DNA of 64,000 nt from Psilocybe azurescens. Its lineage: Eukaryota; Basidiomycota; Agaricomycetes; Agaricales; Agrocybaceae. The notes beneath the pieces were generated by a model. The model made no database searches. It saw nothing but the letters and a program-made list of their open reading frames with translations, and was not told the origin of the DNA. The stretch lies in contig JAJIRX010000567.1 in assembly GCA_023853785.1 (NCBI GenBank), positions 1,302,001 through 1,366,000 on the forward strand, in the 5' to 3' direction. Every line of letters begins with the position of its first letter. Within the stretch, counting starts at the first letter, position 1. This document shows positions 36,121 to 49,033 of this stretch, one piece after another. A program made the translations under genes and the position numbers.

Positions 36121-37903
36121 TTATTTATCAGAGTCTATTATTTGTGTGGCGTCTATCTGTTTTTGGACAATTCCTGGCGCGTTGCATTGTTGCAAACAGT
36201 TGCCTATCATCATGCGCCACTTTCGGTGCCCCTCTACTCCCCTCACAACATACGTTTTCTATTCCTTTCCCATCTATTTCTTCTAACCCTGCGACTTCCC
36301 AGGTTGCCTCCGATGCCCGACATAACACAGCCAGCACATAGTCCTCTTTCGAATACCCGTTCACCAGTCTCCCTGACACCACCCGCCTTACACTGGTCCA
36401 TTTGCTGGCCTCGGCGGTCACTGGGGTGCCATAAAGAAAGACGTCTTGGATTAAGTCAGTCGTTCTCGAGGGCGGGAGTGTTGCCAGATGCTTTAGGGCC
36501 TCGTAGATCACGAGTGAACCAAGGGAATAACCTGTCAAAGTCACAGGTCGATTTCCGAAAACTCTATTCGCGAGCATGTCGCCCAGAACAGCTCCAGTTT
36601 TGATGGCAAGTGCCCTTGCATTCATCCATGGATTATCTTCCACGACCCTTTGACATCAGCCCCATCTTCCTGGGAAAAGCATTGAAAAAACGCACCAATT
36701 ATTTGACCTATCCGTAGCAATGCCAACGGCGCCAGTGAATTCATCAAGCCAGCAAAGACCGTTCGCTTGATGACTTCTCCCTTCACGTAACCCATAGCCT
36801 GCGATTTGACTAGTGTCAACAAGGCATCCGATAGCTCTTGTAGTGCTTTAATCTCCTATGGCATATTGAGCTCCATGGCATATCTTCGTGTTATGAAGGC
36901 ACCTACCCATTGAAGTGCGAATGTATCGTCGCCCTCGAAAATATGCCAGGGTGCTGTAACGTCTTCCTGACTATCCAACCAACCGCTGATGCAAAGCCTC
37001 ACCCCCAGGGCATCACTGCCGCTTTCATTCTTTCCGCCGATAGGCAACAGGGCTAGATCACTGACTTCCTTGGTGTGTCGCTCTACCATGCTTGCAGTCG
37101 ATCTCGCGCCATATACACCAAATAACGCGCCGCAAACGACCGAAGAACCTGCGAGTCCGCTGGCAAGTAAACCTAATATGGAGCCTCCAAGCCCGAACCA
37201 GCCTAGTAGTGTGGTGACACCTGCCCCGACGAGAGGAGCGGCCAGTCCGCCTGTAACACCTACCAAGACACCACCAGCAACCGCGCCAAAACCAACCCCA
37301 ATCATTCTCAGTGTCTTTCCTCGGTCAGCATGATCGATCCTCGATGCGTCGGTCAGTTTCTGAGCTTCTTCTATGACATGGTCTGGATTCTTTAAAGTCG
37401 CGACGATTGTGGGTTCGTCCAATGGTCCAAGGGATGCCAAAAACACGCGAGTGCGGGCTGAATACTGTTTAGAAGTGGTGATATCCAAGAAGAGAATGGT
37501 GTTGAGTATCTTTGCCATGTGGTCTAGTGGGGGCAATTTGTCTAAATCGATCGTAGCTGTATCTGAAGTAGGATCAAGTTGTGGACAGTTTTCTGTAGTA
37601 GTTGCTAAGTTTCTGCGTTTATCACAGTGCGATCATACAGATTACCTTTGTCGTCACCACAACACACAATCCAAGCCTTTTCAAGTAAGGACTGACCCCA
37701 AGAATTAAGCGCAACTTGGAATTCGTCCTGGGTAGTCATCGCGTTGGTGTCACTTGTAGGGGACATGGCGCATTCAAGGACAGCATATATTGACGCTGTA
37801 TTGCGATAGCTGGCAAGCCGGCGGAAAAATATTGGAAGACGACAGCCTTCTGTTCATCGGAGAGATCTTTGGGGGCGTTATCTTTTCAAGGTCAGTGGTC
37901 ATG
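36121..37903 (-). CDS. DUF726 membrane-associated alpha/beta hydrolase (TMCO4-like)
   Basis: DUF726 proteins have a glycine-rich membrane segment and a lipase-like alpha/beta-hydrolase domain; their substrate is unknown. The start MTTDLEKITPP is followed by DLSDEQKAVVFQYFFRRLAS, a family N-terminus. MTTQDEFQVALNSWGQSLLE and LPPLDHMAKILNTILFLDI come next. The membrane segment lies in LRMIGVGFGAVAGGVLVGVT and GLAAPLVGAGVTTLLGWFGL. The nucleophile elbow is TLTGYSLGSLVIYEALKHL, with serine in GYSLG. The C-terminus is EGHRKWRMMIGNCLQQC, ending QIIDSDK with a TAA at 36121. Three single-base frame problems occur at homopolymers: G5 37871-37875, A5 37825-37829, and a C4 run near 36239-36242 that looks one too long. 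All three restore conserved text when corrected. Confidence 0.87.
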
Positions 37904-37965
37904 GAAGAGCGACGAGACAAGCGAGTGACATCATAATACGCAATGTTACATAATTTATTTATAGT

Positions 37966-38711
37966 AAGGTAGGGGACACTAGGAACCAGCACCTTTATGT
38001 AAGCTGATTACATAAGCGCCAAGAGCGGCAAAATGTTCAGTTCAAAAAATTTCAAAAGTTTTCATGCACTGGAGGCCCCGGAAAGTATGTTCTTAGAGAG
38101 TTAATATGTTATGTTGCAGTGTAAGTTACATTGTTAAGCTTTGAGAGCTTTTTCATATGCTCTAGGTATGATTTTTGGAGTGAGGCAACTATTTTTAGGA
38201 GGAAGGGTACAATTTCTGCCCCTGCACAGCAAGTTCATGTCGCTTCTGGGCATGGTGGTGCTTGATTTTTGATGTGTTTCTGGTTCTGGAGCCTAGATTT
38301 GACAGCATTGCATCATCTTTCATGTCTATCTTGATTTTCTGTGCAAAATAAGGCTCTTTTTCCCTGCCATTCCTCACCTGCATGCCATCTTTGTCATCAC
38401 AAAAGACACCACGTGATACATTACATAAGCGGCAAAATCTTTGCCTCGAAAATCTTCCAATTTGTCCTTCTACTTCTGTGCACTCAAAATGAAGATTTGA
38501 GCAATTTAGGTTTTGGAAAAGTTTCATTAAATATTTTTGAAACTAAGACTTTTAAAAAAAATTTGAGCCCATAGATTTCTTCAAATGGTACATACAATTG
38601 ATATGTTGGGCTTGAAATGTGATTTTTTCGTCAATGAGGGAGGTTATTTGAGCTCGAAATTTCGGGATCAATTGCTTACATAAAGGTGCTGGTTCCTAGT
38701 GTCCCCTACCT
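37966..38711. mobile_element. 746-bp MITE with 38-bp perfect terminal inverted repeats and TA target duplication
   Basis: Positions 37966-38003 and 38674-38711 are perfect reverse complements. Each end begins aggtaggggacactagg. The element is bounded on both sides by TA (37964-37965 and 38712-38713), which is the target duplication of the Tc1/mariner/pogo superfamily. The interior is AT-rich, carries short repeats of ttacataagcg (about 38009 and 38423) and has no complete transposase. The longest internal open frame, 110 codons on the minus strand at 38195-38527, has no recognisable DDE text. It is therefore a non-autonomous element. The intact repeats suggest a fairly recent insertion. Confidence 0.88.
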
Positions 38712-38713
38712 TA

Positions 38714-39110
38714 AGTAGAACAGTACTCCCCATACACAATAAATAGAATAGTATGTACATTTCACTGTGGCTTGAATTGACTACTCTCTTGCAAAAGTAG
38801 AATAGTATGCACACAATTTCACTATAGCTTGAATTGACTACTCTCTTGCAAAAGTAGAATAGTATGCACAATTTCACTATAGCTTGAATTGACTACTCTC
38901 TTGCAAAAGTAGAATAGTATGCACAATTTCACTATAGCTTGAATTGACTACTCTCTTGCAAAAGTAGAATAGTATGCACAATTTCACTATAGCTTGAATT
39001 GACTACTCTCTTGCAAAAGTAGAATAGTATGCACATTTCAGTATAGCTTGAATTGACTACTCCTTTGCAGCGTCTTTATACTAAGTAGAATAGTATATAC
39101 ATTTCAGTAT
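38714..39110. repeat. 55-bp minisatellite, about 6-7 copies
   Basis: The unit begins gtagaatagtatgcaca and ends ctactctcttgcaaaa. Starts of the repeated gtagaata core are at 38797, 38854, 38909, 38964, 39019 and 39084. That gives spacings of 57, 55, 55, 55 and 65. The central copies are almost identical and the outer ones are diverged (first copy about 38738, last copy ending tcagtatagcc). It lies directly beside the MITE and 40 bp from the stop codon of the CCDC6-like gene, so it may belong to that gene's 3' untranslated region. Confidence 0.9.
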
Positions 39111-39151
39111 AGCCTCAATGTTACATAATTTATAGTAAGTAGTATACACAT

Positions 39152-41336
39152 TCATTTAACTTTCCTCAACAGTATAGCTTGAACTGACTGCCAGACTCCC
39201 AGCCCGACTCCTTTGCAGCGTCCCTGTCTCAGCCACTCGGCCTCCTGCCGGAATCGGCCCTGCCCGGTCAAAACTGCCCTCCGCAGGCTGCCCGTCTCCG
39301 CCCTCCTCCCGCCAATTGACCCTCGCCGACTGAGCGGCTCAACTGGACTCGATGATGCATCCCTAGACGGCAGCCCGTGAAACACGACAGACGGACTCCC
39401 AAAGCTCGAGCTCAGCGATGGCGGCGGCACAGACGGGTATGACAGCCCTCTCTGAGGAATACCGTACGCGCCCACCCCCATCCCACCCATGCCTATCGCG
39501 TTCGCACCGCGTCCACCGTTGTGGTGCGCGTGCCCAACCAAACCCATGCCCATGCCCATGCCTATCATCCCAAACGACCCCGACGACGGCGGACTCGTCA
39601 CGTCTGTTTCCACACTCACATAGCTTGAAGGATCGGCTCCTACATTCGAAGACGGCGAAAATGGGTACAACAGCGACCCTCCAGATCCCATGGAGCCACC
39701 TGACACAGAGGAGGACGTCGATAACACAGCTTCCTCCCTTATTGCGTCAACACCACCACTCTCTTCAACTTCTCCTTCCGCATCTTCGTCGTCGCCATTT
39801 ACCCCTGTAAAAGGCGCAAGCGTGTGTTTAATAGGTCTTTGGATCTGGGAAGGCGGCCGTGGAATAGGCACCCCATGCGTCTGTGGATGTGGCTGCGGAT
39901 TCGAGCTCGACGCTCGCCCATTTGTGTGCGTTCGTGTACTTGTAGACGCGACACTACTCTCGCCCTGTCCATAACCGCCGCCACCCGCAAACCTTGGCTT
40001 ATACGACATCGCCATACCTCCCGCTACTCCTCCGGGAATAAAGCTAGATGTCGACGGCGAGCTCGCATTTGAGTTCATATTCGAGTGATCGTTCACATTT
40101 CCGTTCTCGTATCGTTCTCTACTGTCCCACTGCATGACCGATACCGAAGGCGAGAATAACGAAGAGGAAGAGGAAGATAGCGATCTAGGCCTCGAATATG
40201 ATTCCGATTCCGACCTCGACCGTAGATGTGTCGGATGCGAGAATGGATCGCGATCCGCAGAAGTAAGCCCAATCAGATTGTCCACAGGAAGCCCCAACTA
40301 ATTACCCAAGTAGAAAAGAGCGTCAGTGTGTATTTAGATACGACACAAGAGAAGAGAAAGGATAATGTACTCACTCGTCCCCGACAATCAATCAGTTCTT
40401 CTCTGTAAACCTCATTCAACCTCTTCAATCTTACATACTCCCTCTCCGTGCCCACCAACCGACTCCTAAGCTGCTCATTCTCCTTCCGAAGCGCATCCAA
40501 TATCATCGTCACATTCGGGTTGGCGTCATTTCCCATCATCCTCAAACCATTCGCAAGTACACTTGTGCTGGAAGTGGCCGCATTGCTGGTGGTAGCATTA
40601 CTGGTATTGATACGCGTGCCTGCACCACTGCTATTGTCACCTTCGGTAGAATCCACACCCACATCGGCGTTCACACCACGAGCCGACAACTGTTCCTGAA
40701 GCTCCCGATTTGCCATCCGTAGCATACCTAGCTCTCGAGAGAGTTTATTTACATGGTTCTCGGATTCGGCCTCCAACGCGTTCTCGAGTTCGATCTTGTC
40801 TTCGCGTAACTGTTGACGGAGAAGAGAAAGGAGAAGCAATTAGATCAAAAACATTAGAATATAAAATAGATAGATTGATAGAATAAAACAGCCAAATGAT
40901 CTTTGAATGACGGAAGATTACCAGTGATGTCTTTCCAGGGACAATACCAACGCCAAAGAAACCAGCAAATAAAACCGGGGGTGTCAACGAAAGAAAAGCT
41001 TACCTGTTCCAATTTCTTTGAAAGGACATTGATGATCCTCTCTTCCTCCGCCTCATATGCATTGATGAGCTCCTCTTCATGCCGTCTGCTACTCGAGCCT
41101 CCGACGCCGCCAATACCATTTGCGCTGCCACTTCCACTTCCACCACTCCCACTCCCGCCACTCGCTCCCGCGCCGAACCCGAAACCAAAGCCTCCGCTAT
41201 TGCCACCACCACTCCCCCCGCCGTTGAACTGCCTATTCCCGCTTGACCGTCCCTCATGGCCGCGGCTGCTCCCGCCCGCCACAGTGTTGATACCCGAAAG
41301 CCCGCGATGTCCGCTTGACGAAAATGCCATGGTCAT
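39152..41336 (-). CDS. CCDC6-like (DUF2046-type) coiled-coil protein
   Basis: The start is MTMAFSSSGHRG (41336; an ATG at 41330 is also possible). It leads into a glycine- and serine-rich tract and then HEEELINAYEAEEERIINVL. LSKKLEQ continues across an intron to LREDKIELENALEAESE and HVNKLSRELGMLRMANRELQ. This is a heptad coiled coil with the text of the CCDC6/DUF2046 family. A second coiled segment reads LDALRKENEQLRSRLVGTER and REYVRLKRLNEVYREELIDC. After the intron the last exon (from about 40297) is long, Ser/Pro/Gly-rich and probably disordered, with a GMGMGMG tract. It ends SVQAILLRKVK at 39152. Mammalian CCDC6 is a DNA-damage-response scaffold. The function in fungi is unknown. The upstream gap to 41919 is about 580 bp and contains no gene. 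Confidence 0.75.
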
Positions 41337-41919
41337 GACGGTTGATTGCCTGTGCCGTTTACTTACGAGCACGAAGAGTTATTGTTATTATGGTGGTGGT
41401 TGTCTCTATCGTTGCCAATGTTATTGTACAGAGTTAAGCTTCTCTAGCGCGGTTTGTAAATGTTTCTGGGAGTCCACAATCCAAATGTTGTCACTGCTGT
41501 GCTCGTTGAGTCGAAAGACAAGAGGATGAAGGCGTCGGGAGGCAGGAAGATATAAAGCGGTCGTAGAAGGCCTCCGAACGAGCGAACGCGAGCAATGAGT
41601 CAGGAAGCTATAAATAAGAGACAGTGAATCAAAAGGGAAAGTGAAGTCGTTGATTCAAGACTAAAAGCCGCGAGGGCCCATGACTGAGTTGCGGGAAATG
41701 TGACGAATGCAGGGGCACACAGGCTTACGGCCCGGTGCCTTTCTTGCCATCGGCATCGACACTTACATCTAGCACCGAGGGACCGAGGCAGGCCAAGGGA
41801 GAAAGAAGGAAGGCGGATGCATAGAGAAAGGGGTACAAACAATCAACTGAGAGGAATTAGAGTATACGAGCGCAAAATACTAATACTAGGTATATGAATA
41901 AATTAAGGTGCTAGAAATC

Positions 41920-43621
41920 CTAGTTGCTGACCGGGAACAAGAAAGGACCCGCCAGATATGCAAGTAAAAAGCCAATAAGCATCATCCCCAATGTACCCGT
42001 CCACCCAAATATATTCACCGCGTCCATGTCCACTGCCTCCTGTAGAGACTCATCCAGTCCCCTCGCCATAGCGTCCATGCCGAACAAAGACCGCGCCCTG
42101 GCTTTTGCCCTTTGTGACATCTCCCCCCTCTCCGAAGGCGACAAAGAAACGATGTCCAGCAAAGCATCAGCCCACACCTGCGGGTCGGGCCGCTTGAGCC
42201 AACCAGTGCCATGTTCCTTGAACAGCGAAGCATCGACGACGCTCTCTGTCGGGCCTCCAGAGTCGCAAGCAAGGACTGGAATTCCGCATGCCATCGCCTC
42301 CACAGGAACAATGCCGAAATGCTCGTTTGCAGGCGTGTACAAGAGCGCCAACGAACTTGCAGAGAGCAAAAGGGCAGTGCGTTGTGAGGTCGTGAAGTTC
42401 AGCACGAAGAGTACATCTGACTCCGATTCAGAGGATTTCAAGTTGGCGGGGATAGGACCAGGCGAGGTGACGCTGTATGTTAATGAAAGTGATGTTGCGC
42501 GGCTAGCAAGCTGGCGTAACGTATGCACGTTGTCCTCCAGTCGAGGGTCATAGCCACCTAATGAAAGGGTGAGTTACGGCGGACGTTCGACTGTACCAGC
42601 ATGGTGCTTACCTGCAAGAACTAAACGTAGGCGGCCAAGGTTTGAATGCTTGCCTTTCAAAAGTCCGAAGGCTTCCAATGCAAGCAGTGCATTCTTCTTC
42701 CCTTCAAACCTATTCAAAGAAAGAAGCGTAGGGCGAGTTCTGAGGATAGCAATTCCTTAGGGTGCAAATCTAACGAGAAGACCCAGAAGGTTGACTCACG
42801 AGGTAACAGCTACGGTATCAAGATCAAGCAAGTCAACTGCATCTTCATATGCGGAAATGTTGATTCCAGGGTATACGACGCGTGGTATTTGGGTGATGGA
42901 GGGGAAATAAGACTTGAAGATGCGACCCGTAAATTGGGAGTTGGCCAGGATAATATCAGCTTGTCCTATATGAACGATTGTATTCAGTACATCATACTTG
43001 ATGGATATGAAACTAACTCGTAGTGAGCTCTTCTAACCAGTCCATAGGGAGTCGATACAGCCATTTCAAGAAACTTGGATTCTTCTTAACGAGATTTCCT
43101 TCGACGAAAGCGCCGTTGGCAAGTAGCTTATCGGGGAAGTGACAATAAAACACAACTCGTGTTTGACCTATTGTTCTAAGAAAGGGTATACAGGTCGAGA
43201 GTTGGTCGACGAAGTAAACATCATAAGACGGAGCACCCCATGACAGAAGATGCATAGTCAGATGAAGCTGACGTAGATGAGCGAAGAGAATGTGGAATTT
43301 TCCTTTCCACGAGCGAGGGAATGGCGGTCTGAGATGATGGACTTTTAGAGTTCCTGCGAAACTACGTTAACGAGGAATACACCACCTAAAGATTACTGTG
43401 ACTAACCATCCCGGGTTTCTTCGAAGCAGTGGTTAGGATCATGGTAGGACGTGTATAGGTCTACATCATGCCCCAGTTCTTGCAGCCCGAGAGCGGCATC
43501 AACCACAAGGCGCTCTGCACCACCTGTACTGAGAGATTAGGGTGACACTCTGGATGAAAGAAGACTGGTAAGCACCAATTCCGAGATCTGGATGTATGAA
43601 CGCGACTCGCAAAGACCGCAT
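41920..43621 (-). CDS. ALG2: Alpha-1,3/1,6-mannosyltransferase ALG2
   Basis: ALG2 adds the second and third mannoses to the dolichol-linked oligosaccharide on the cytosolic face of the ER. The start [20 protein letters not shown] is the GT4 N-terminal motif. [16 protein letters not shown] follows. Later come [51 protein letters not shown], then [35 protein letters not shown] comes next. The donor-binding part is [20 protein letters not shown] with the EX7E glutamates, followed by [16 protein letters not shown]. The C-terminus has a membrane segment ([19 protein letters not shown]). No frame damage was noticed. It is divergent from the M50B-like gene. Confidence 0.96.
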
Positions 43622-43875
43622 GGTATATGACAAGGAAGAACGGGTTCGAGTTACAACATGAGGAGACTCTGGCTTGAATGTTTGAGAGCTGGAGGCCAAA
43701 TTTAGCGATCAGCAATGTAGTGGATGGCCCAAAGTGGCCGGGACGGACTTGCCAAGATCGTCAAACCGAACTATCCTGTGCTGCCTCAATGCTGCGCCCA
43801 ATTCTTCTTTTCTAAACCACCATCATCTTGCTTGTCTATTCCCCACTCTATACATACTCCCATATACCCCCACAC
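43622..43875. promoter_or_regulatory. Divergent promoter region, ALG2 and M50B-like gene
   Basis: This 254-bp gap separates two opposite start codons. Near the + strand start it has a pyrimidine-rich stretch with repeated catatac/ccc elements (about 43850-43875). No specific site can be named. Confidence 0.45.
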
Positions 43876-45355
43876 ATGCCCAGCCTCGACCTCGATGTCT
43901 TTGACCCAGCATTTATCCCTAAGCCTGGCCAACTCTTCCTTCGAGATTTCAAGACTCGAGTAACGCCAAATGATACCCAAAGAAATACGTTGATCGTCGC
44001 CGGCGTATACATCGTCGTTATATTTATTCTATGGTTCGTCGGCCCATTCGTACAAAATTCTTTTTATTCACATTCTTCTTGCACACCAAGGCACTTGCCC
44101 TATTTACGGGTCATTAGTGAGCTCTGGCCACTCTTTAACAATCTTTATATCTTGCTAAATATTTTGCTCACAGTATATCCATTCAAGTGAGCTGAATAGC
44201 GCCTCTCTCTCGTGCTATCTAATCTAATATGTGCCAGGCTTTTAACTGTCGGGTTCCATGAAGTGTGCTCGCTATTCAGTTTGTTGAAAGTTGAACCTCA
44301 ATATAAATTTAATACTCTAGATGAGCCATGCTTTTGTGGGCGTTCTCACTTGTGCCAAGATATATTCTATCGAACTCGATCGTGCGGCCTTTTCTTCCTA
44401 CTTTAATGCTCAGGATTTAGTCTTATCCATCCCTTCAAATAGCGGACGAAGGAGGAGCGACGAGTATGTCCGGAGGAATCCCTTGGTTGACTCTCCCTGC
44501 TGGATATCTCGGGTCTTCATTTATCGGAGCAGCCTTAATTGCGTGTGGTTTCAACACGAACGCCAGTAAAGTAGCGTCCATCGTCATGGCTGTATTCTTT
44601 CTTTTCACGCTATGGTGGGCGCGCAAAAATTGGCTGTAAGTTTGCCCTTGTTAAATCGTACAACTTGCCATCTGACATGGTGAAAAGATCGTGGCTTCTA
44701 ATCCTGGGCATGTCCGGTTTGATTGTGCTCTTCTGGTTCGTGGGCGGAGGAATTGCACTCCGATACTTTGTGAGTTCGAATATTATTACAATATTTCATC
44801 TTTTACCTGATCCTCTAATGCCGCAAGGTTCTATTCATCGGTGTTATGTCGTGCATGTATGTAATATGGGATGTTGTTGGTACGAATTTCAACTTCTCTG
44901 TCAACTCCATGTTTTCATACAGGCCCTTCATCCAGACGACACCCTTGCACGGAAAGTGAATACTTCCGACGCGTCAGAATTCGCACGCATCTGCGGTTGC
45001 TGTCCGTCCAGAGGTTCGTAAAGTTCGAATCATTGAAAGATGACTGACGAAATGGTTCTAAACCTATCTACAGTGTGGGGATTTATATGGCTCGTTGTAG
45101 CGTGTATATTCTTTGCTCTTGGAATAATCGTTGGCCTCGTTTCTTTCAAAGTACGTGATGTCTTCCCACCATCTGTCAATTTGATTTTTACATTCTCTTT
45201 CCTGAACTTAGCAAAACTTGGAGCAGCAGAAAATAGACTCGTCCCACTTCTTGCCCGTACCGGGGGCAAGCAGCGGCGCTCTATCGCTATCCCCCAACCA
45301 CTACCGTGCCGCTTGGACAATCACTATCTCGCTGAGCGTCTTAGGATTATTGTAA
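43876..45355 (+). CDS. M50B-like membrane zinc metalloprotease family protein
   Basis: The start MPSLDLDVFDPAFIPKPGQL is followed by a membrane helix (LIVAGVYIVVIFILW). A short exon gives HLPYLRVIIYPFKLL. The zinc motif HEMSH is formed across a 58-nt intron (44263-44320), with HE before it and MSH after. Next comes SIELDPDEGGATSMSGG, the extended signature of the M50B-like family in fungi and plants. Several more helices follow (LGSSFIGAALIACGF, VASIVMAVFFLFTLWW, LILGMSGLIVLFWFVGGGIA, FIWLVVACIFFALGIIVGLV). The C-terminus reads HYRAAWTITISLSVLGLL. The exons join in frame. HExxH plus an acidic loop supports zinc binding, but catalysis has not been shown for this fungal branch as far as I know. 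The protein probably resides in an internal membrane. Confidence 0.85.
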
Positions 45356-45614
45356 CATCCTGCCGCTTTGGATCTTGTAGGATCTGTAAAATCTTCTCCG
45401 GACAGATTTATGGACACTTTGCTTGTACGATTGACCGAACATGACGAAAATTATGTATTTTATCAGTGTCTTACGATACGAGACAGACTTTTTTTTGCTA
45501 GAGTAATATCCTCACATTGAATTGAAGATTTTTCAATCTAGAGAATTATGCGTCGAAAAATATACCATAGGATGAAATGTGACATTCAAAGGAGTGGTGG
45601 CTCGCCTGCGAAGT
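45356..45614. other. Convergent intergenic region
   Basis: This 259-bp interval lies between two convergent stop codons. It is AT-rich and carries no feature that I can support. Confidence 0.5.
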
Positions 45615-47278
45615 TTACACAAAGCAAACAGAATCAAGCTTAGGACAACATCCTTGCGCCAGTTCACTGAATACCCTTTTTTGATACACATCTAGGAAAT
45701 TGGGTTCTCCTAGCGTGGAAATAGACAATTGCTGCAGTGCTGGGAACCGAACAAGCAGTTCCCGGAGCCTCATCACGGATGAAAAAGAAAAGTTATAAAC
45801 TTTGACGTGGACATCCATATGAGTGATGAGGGTGTGAACACCACCCTCATTTCTGTCCTCTTCGGTGGCGGCTATCCAAGTTGATGGAACAGCCACAAAT
45901 GAAAGTGCAAGGCGCACTTCTTTTATGGATCTCAGACGCCATATATACGTCTTTAAAGGTTTGTCGACCATAGCGAGGCTGAAGCACATTCCATGAGGAA
46001 TGCTCAGGAGAATTGTGAGGGAGTTTAAAGAGGATGGGTTGAATAGAAATGGTGCGTGGTCGAAATTTTTGATAAATAGATCCAGAGAAGCTGAAAAATG
46101 AGTTAGATGCAACTGCGGGCCTCTGGGTGAAGATAACACCCGATGCCGTGCATTGGCATCTGACAGCGCAAAACTTGAGCCCAGATTAAGCCTCTGTAGA
46201 CCGGTATGCCGCATGAGAAACCTGAGCAGGTCTGGCAGGCGCATTGAGCATGAATCCAGAGTCAGACTCGTTAGGGTTGGAACCGATATGTAAGGCAAAA
46301 TCAACGCCCAAGAGTTGTTATGCACGGATCTCTGCTGTGAGATGGACAATACGTTGATGGCGGAGTCGTTGAGTATATTCATACCCCAACGACCGAGGTG
46401 AGGATGGAAGGAGATCGGAGAATGAAGATATAAAGTTTTGAGGCTGTTTTCTGCCTTCTTCACAGTCCTCGACGGCCGGCATCTACTCACGAAGAAGGGT
46501 ATTTGAGCGAGGAATGTGCTAAACCCCCATGTTTTTGTAATGGCCCGAGTTCCGCCAAACTGTTCAGCAATTGCGACGTTGATATCGTACATTGCAGTCG
46601 TTTGAGGGCCACTATGTGCGAACTTGAAAGTTACACATCCACAAGCTACTATAGAATCCAAGAGGGAGAAGAAATCTCCTAGTACTTCGCCTTGAATAAA
46701 AGACGGACTTGGATTTCCGGTATTCCGAGGTAGATTCTGCGCCAATAATAAAGGGACGGGCAAGGTAGTGGTCGCATTTTTAAGGACAATGGTGATTTCT
46801 TGCAGCGAAGATAGTTTATCATCGATGATTCCTCGCAAGCCTCGTAATTCGCGTCCTAATTGATCAACTGGTTTATTGCAGTCGAAAGGGTATTGCAGTC
46901 GGGTGAGAGACGACTTAAAAGAGCGGCATCTAATGCTCTGAGAACATCCAACGAGTTATAATCGTACAACACGAGTCTATCATTTTGGCCCGACCCGAAA
47001 TTTCTGCGAGAGAGGTAAACAGAGAGGGAAATGTGATTGATCCGCCGTGATAGAAATGCAATCTGATACAGGTCTTCGTCGTCCTGAACTTCTCCCAATA
47101 TATGGGCGATTATCTCGTTCGGAAGGTCAATGAAGCTGGTGTGAGCAGTCGGCAAGCTTTCCGCGTCAGCTACAACATCAAGCTGCCCCTCTTGTTGTGT
47201 GACTTCAAAGAGCGCCTGTGAAACATGCTGCGGTACCTCGTCCGTCATGAGCACTGAGCCCCGTTTACTGCTAGACAA
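45615..47278 (-). CDS. F-box/LRR-type protein (one frame break)
   Basis: The N-terminal part (46856-47278) begins MSSSKRGSVLMTDEVPQHVS. It carries an F-box, SFIDLPNEIIAHILGEVQDD followed by LYQIAFLSRRINHISLSVYL. The second part (45615-46838) is a leucine-rich, LRR-like region. It has LTSLTLDSCSMRLPDLLRFL, HTGLQRLNLGSSFAL and LNSLTILLSIPHG, and ends RFPALQQLSISTLGEPNFL. The two parts lie in different frames separated by about 17 bp. The link reads naturally as DQLGRELRGLRGIIDD if one base is added near 46870-46920. I treat it as one gene. The cause may be a sequence error, a missed small intron or real decay. The substrate is unknown. Confidence 0.72.
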
Positions 47279-47937
47279 GTCAGTTTAGCGCTTTACAGGC
47301 TCCATTGCGAATAAACATACCAAGTCAATGTCGTCCGTCCCAAATTCCTGAATGTGATTCCAAAAATTCGGGACCTTCTTATATCTGGACTCTGGAGGAA
47401 CGGGTGTCATACACATAGCAAAGACTCAGAGGTGCTTATTAGTTTAGCTGTTGGTCGCATTGGAACGTGGCCGCCTGTCAAATACCGACGGCGAGGCTGT
47501 ACAAATCATCGATTTAGAAAGTCATAGAATGGAGAGTCGGGGACAACATGTAGACAGTATCACAGTCGAGGTCTAATTTGGAATCTGGATCCGTTTAAAA
47601 GCGAAAAGGGGCTGAATTGATTGAAGATTCCACAACCTTCGGTTTCTGGCCAAGTAGCGGGAGGATCATGACAGTTGAAACTATGGTAGTTCAGTCTTAC
47701 GGAGGATGATACATAAACAGTTTCTCTGATTCCACATCCCGAGTGATAAATGCTGTGTATTGACTGTAGTCCCCCTTCACATAAACATTCTGGCAAAAAA
47801 CGCAACAATTACATATGAACAAGACAAAAGGAAATAGCTATGGTAATTGTACATCCAGAGAACATGTCCCCCTCCAAAGATGCGCTGCAACAATCAGGAC
47901 CATCCCGCTCCACTAACAAAAGGGCAAAAGTGCACAA
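47279..47937. other. 659-bp intergenic region, no gene supported
   Basis: This lies between the F-box gene start and the RAB11 stop codon. An 82-codon open frame on the minus strand (47560-47808) has no recognisable content and no good splice context, so I do not call it. The gap should contain the F-box gene promoter. Confidence 0.45.

Positions 47938-49033
<1,096 letters not shown>

Noticed and set aside
38195..38527. 110-codon open frame inside the MITE as a transposase
   Set aside because: It contains no DDE or DNA-binding motif that I recognise and is much too short for a transposase. Probably chance.
38714..39110. Regular direct repeats resembling a CRISPR array
   Set aside because: The whole 55-bp unit is conserved, with no unique spacers, and the host is a eukaryote. 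It is a minisatellite.
41700..41900. ORFs upstream of the CCDC6-like gene as an extra gene
   Set aside because: They are short, lie on opposite strands and fall in the probable promoter and leader region. No conserved content is visible.
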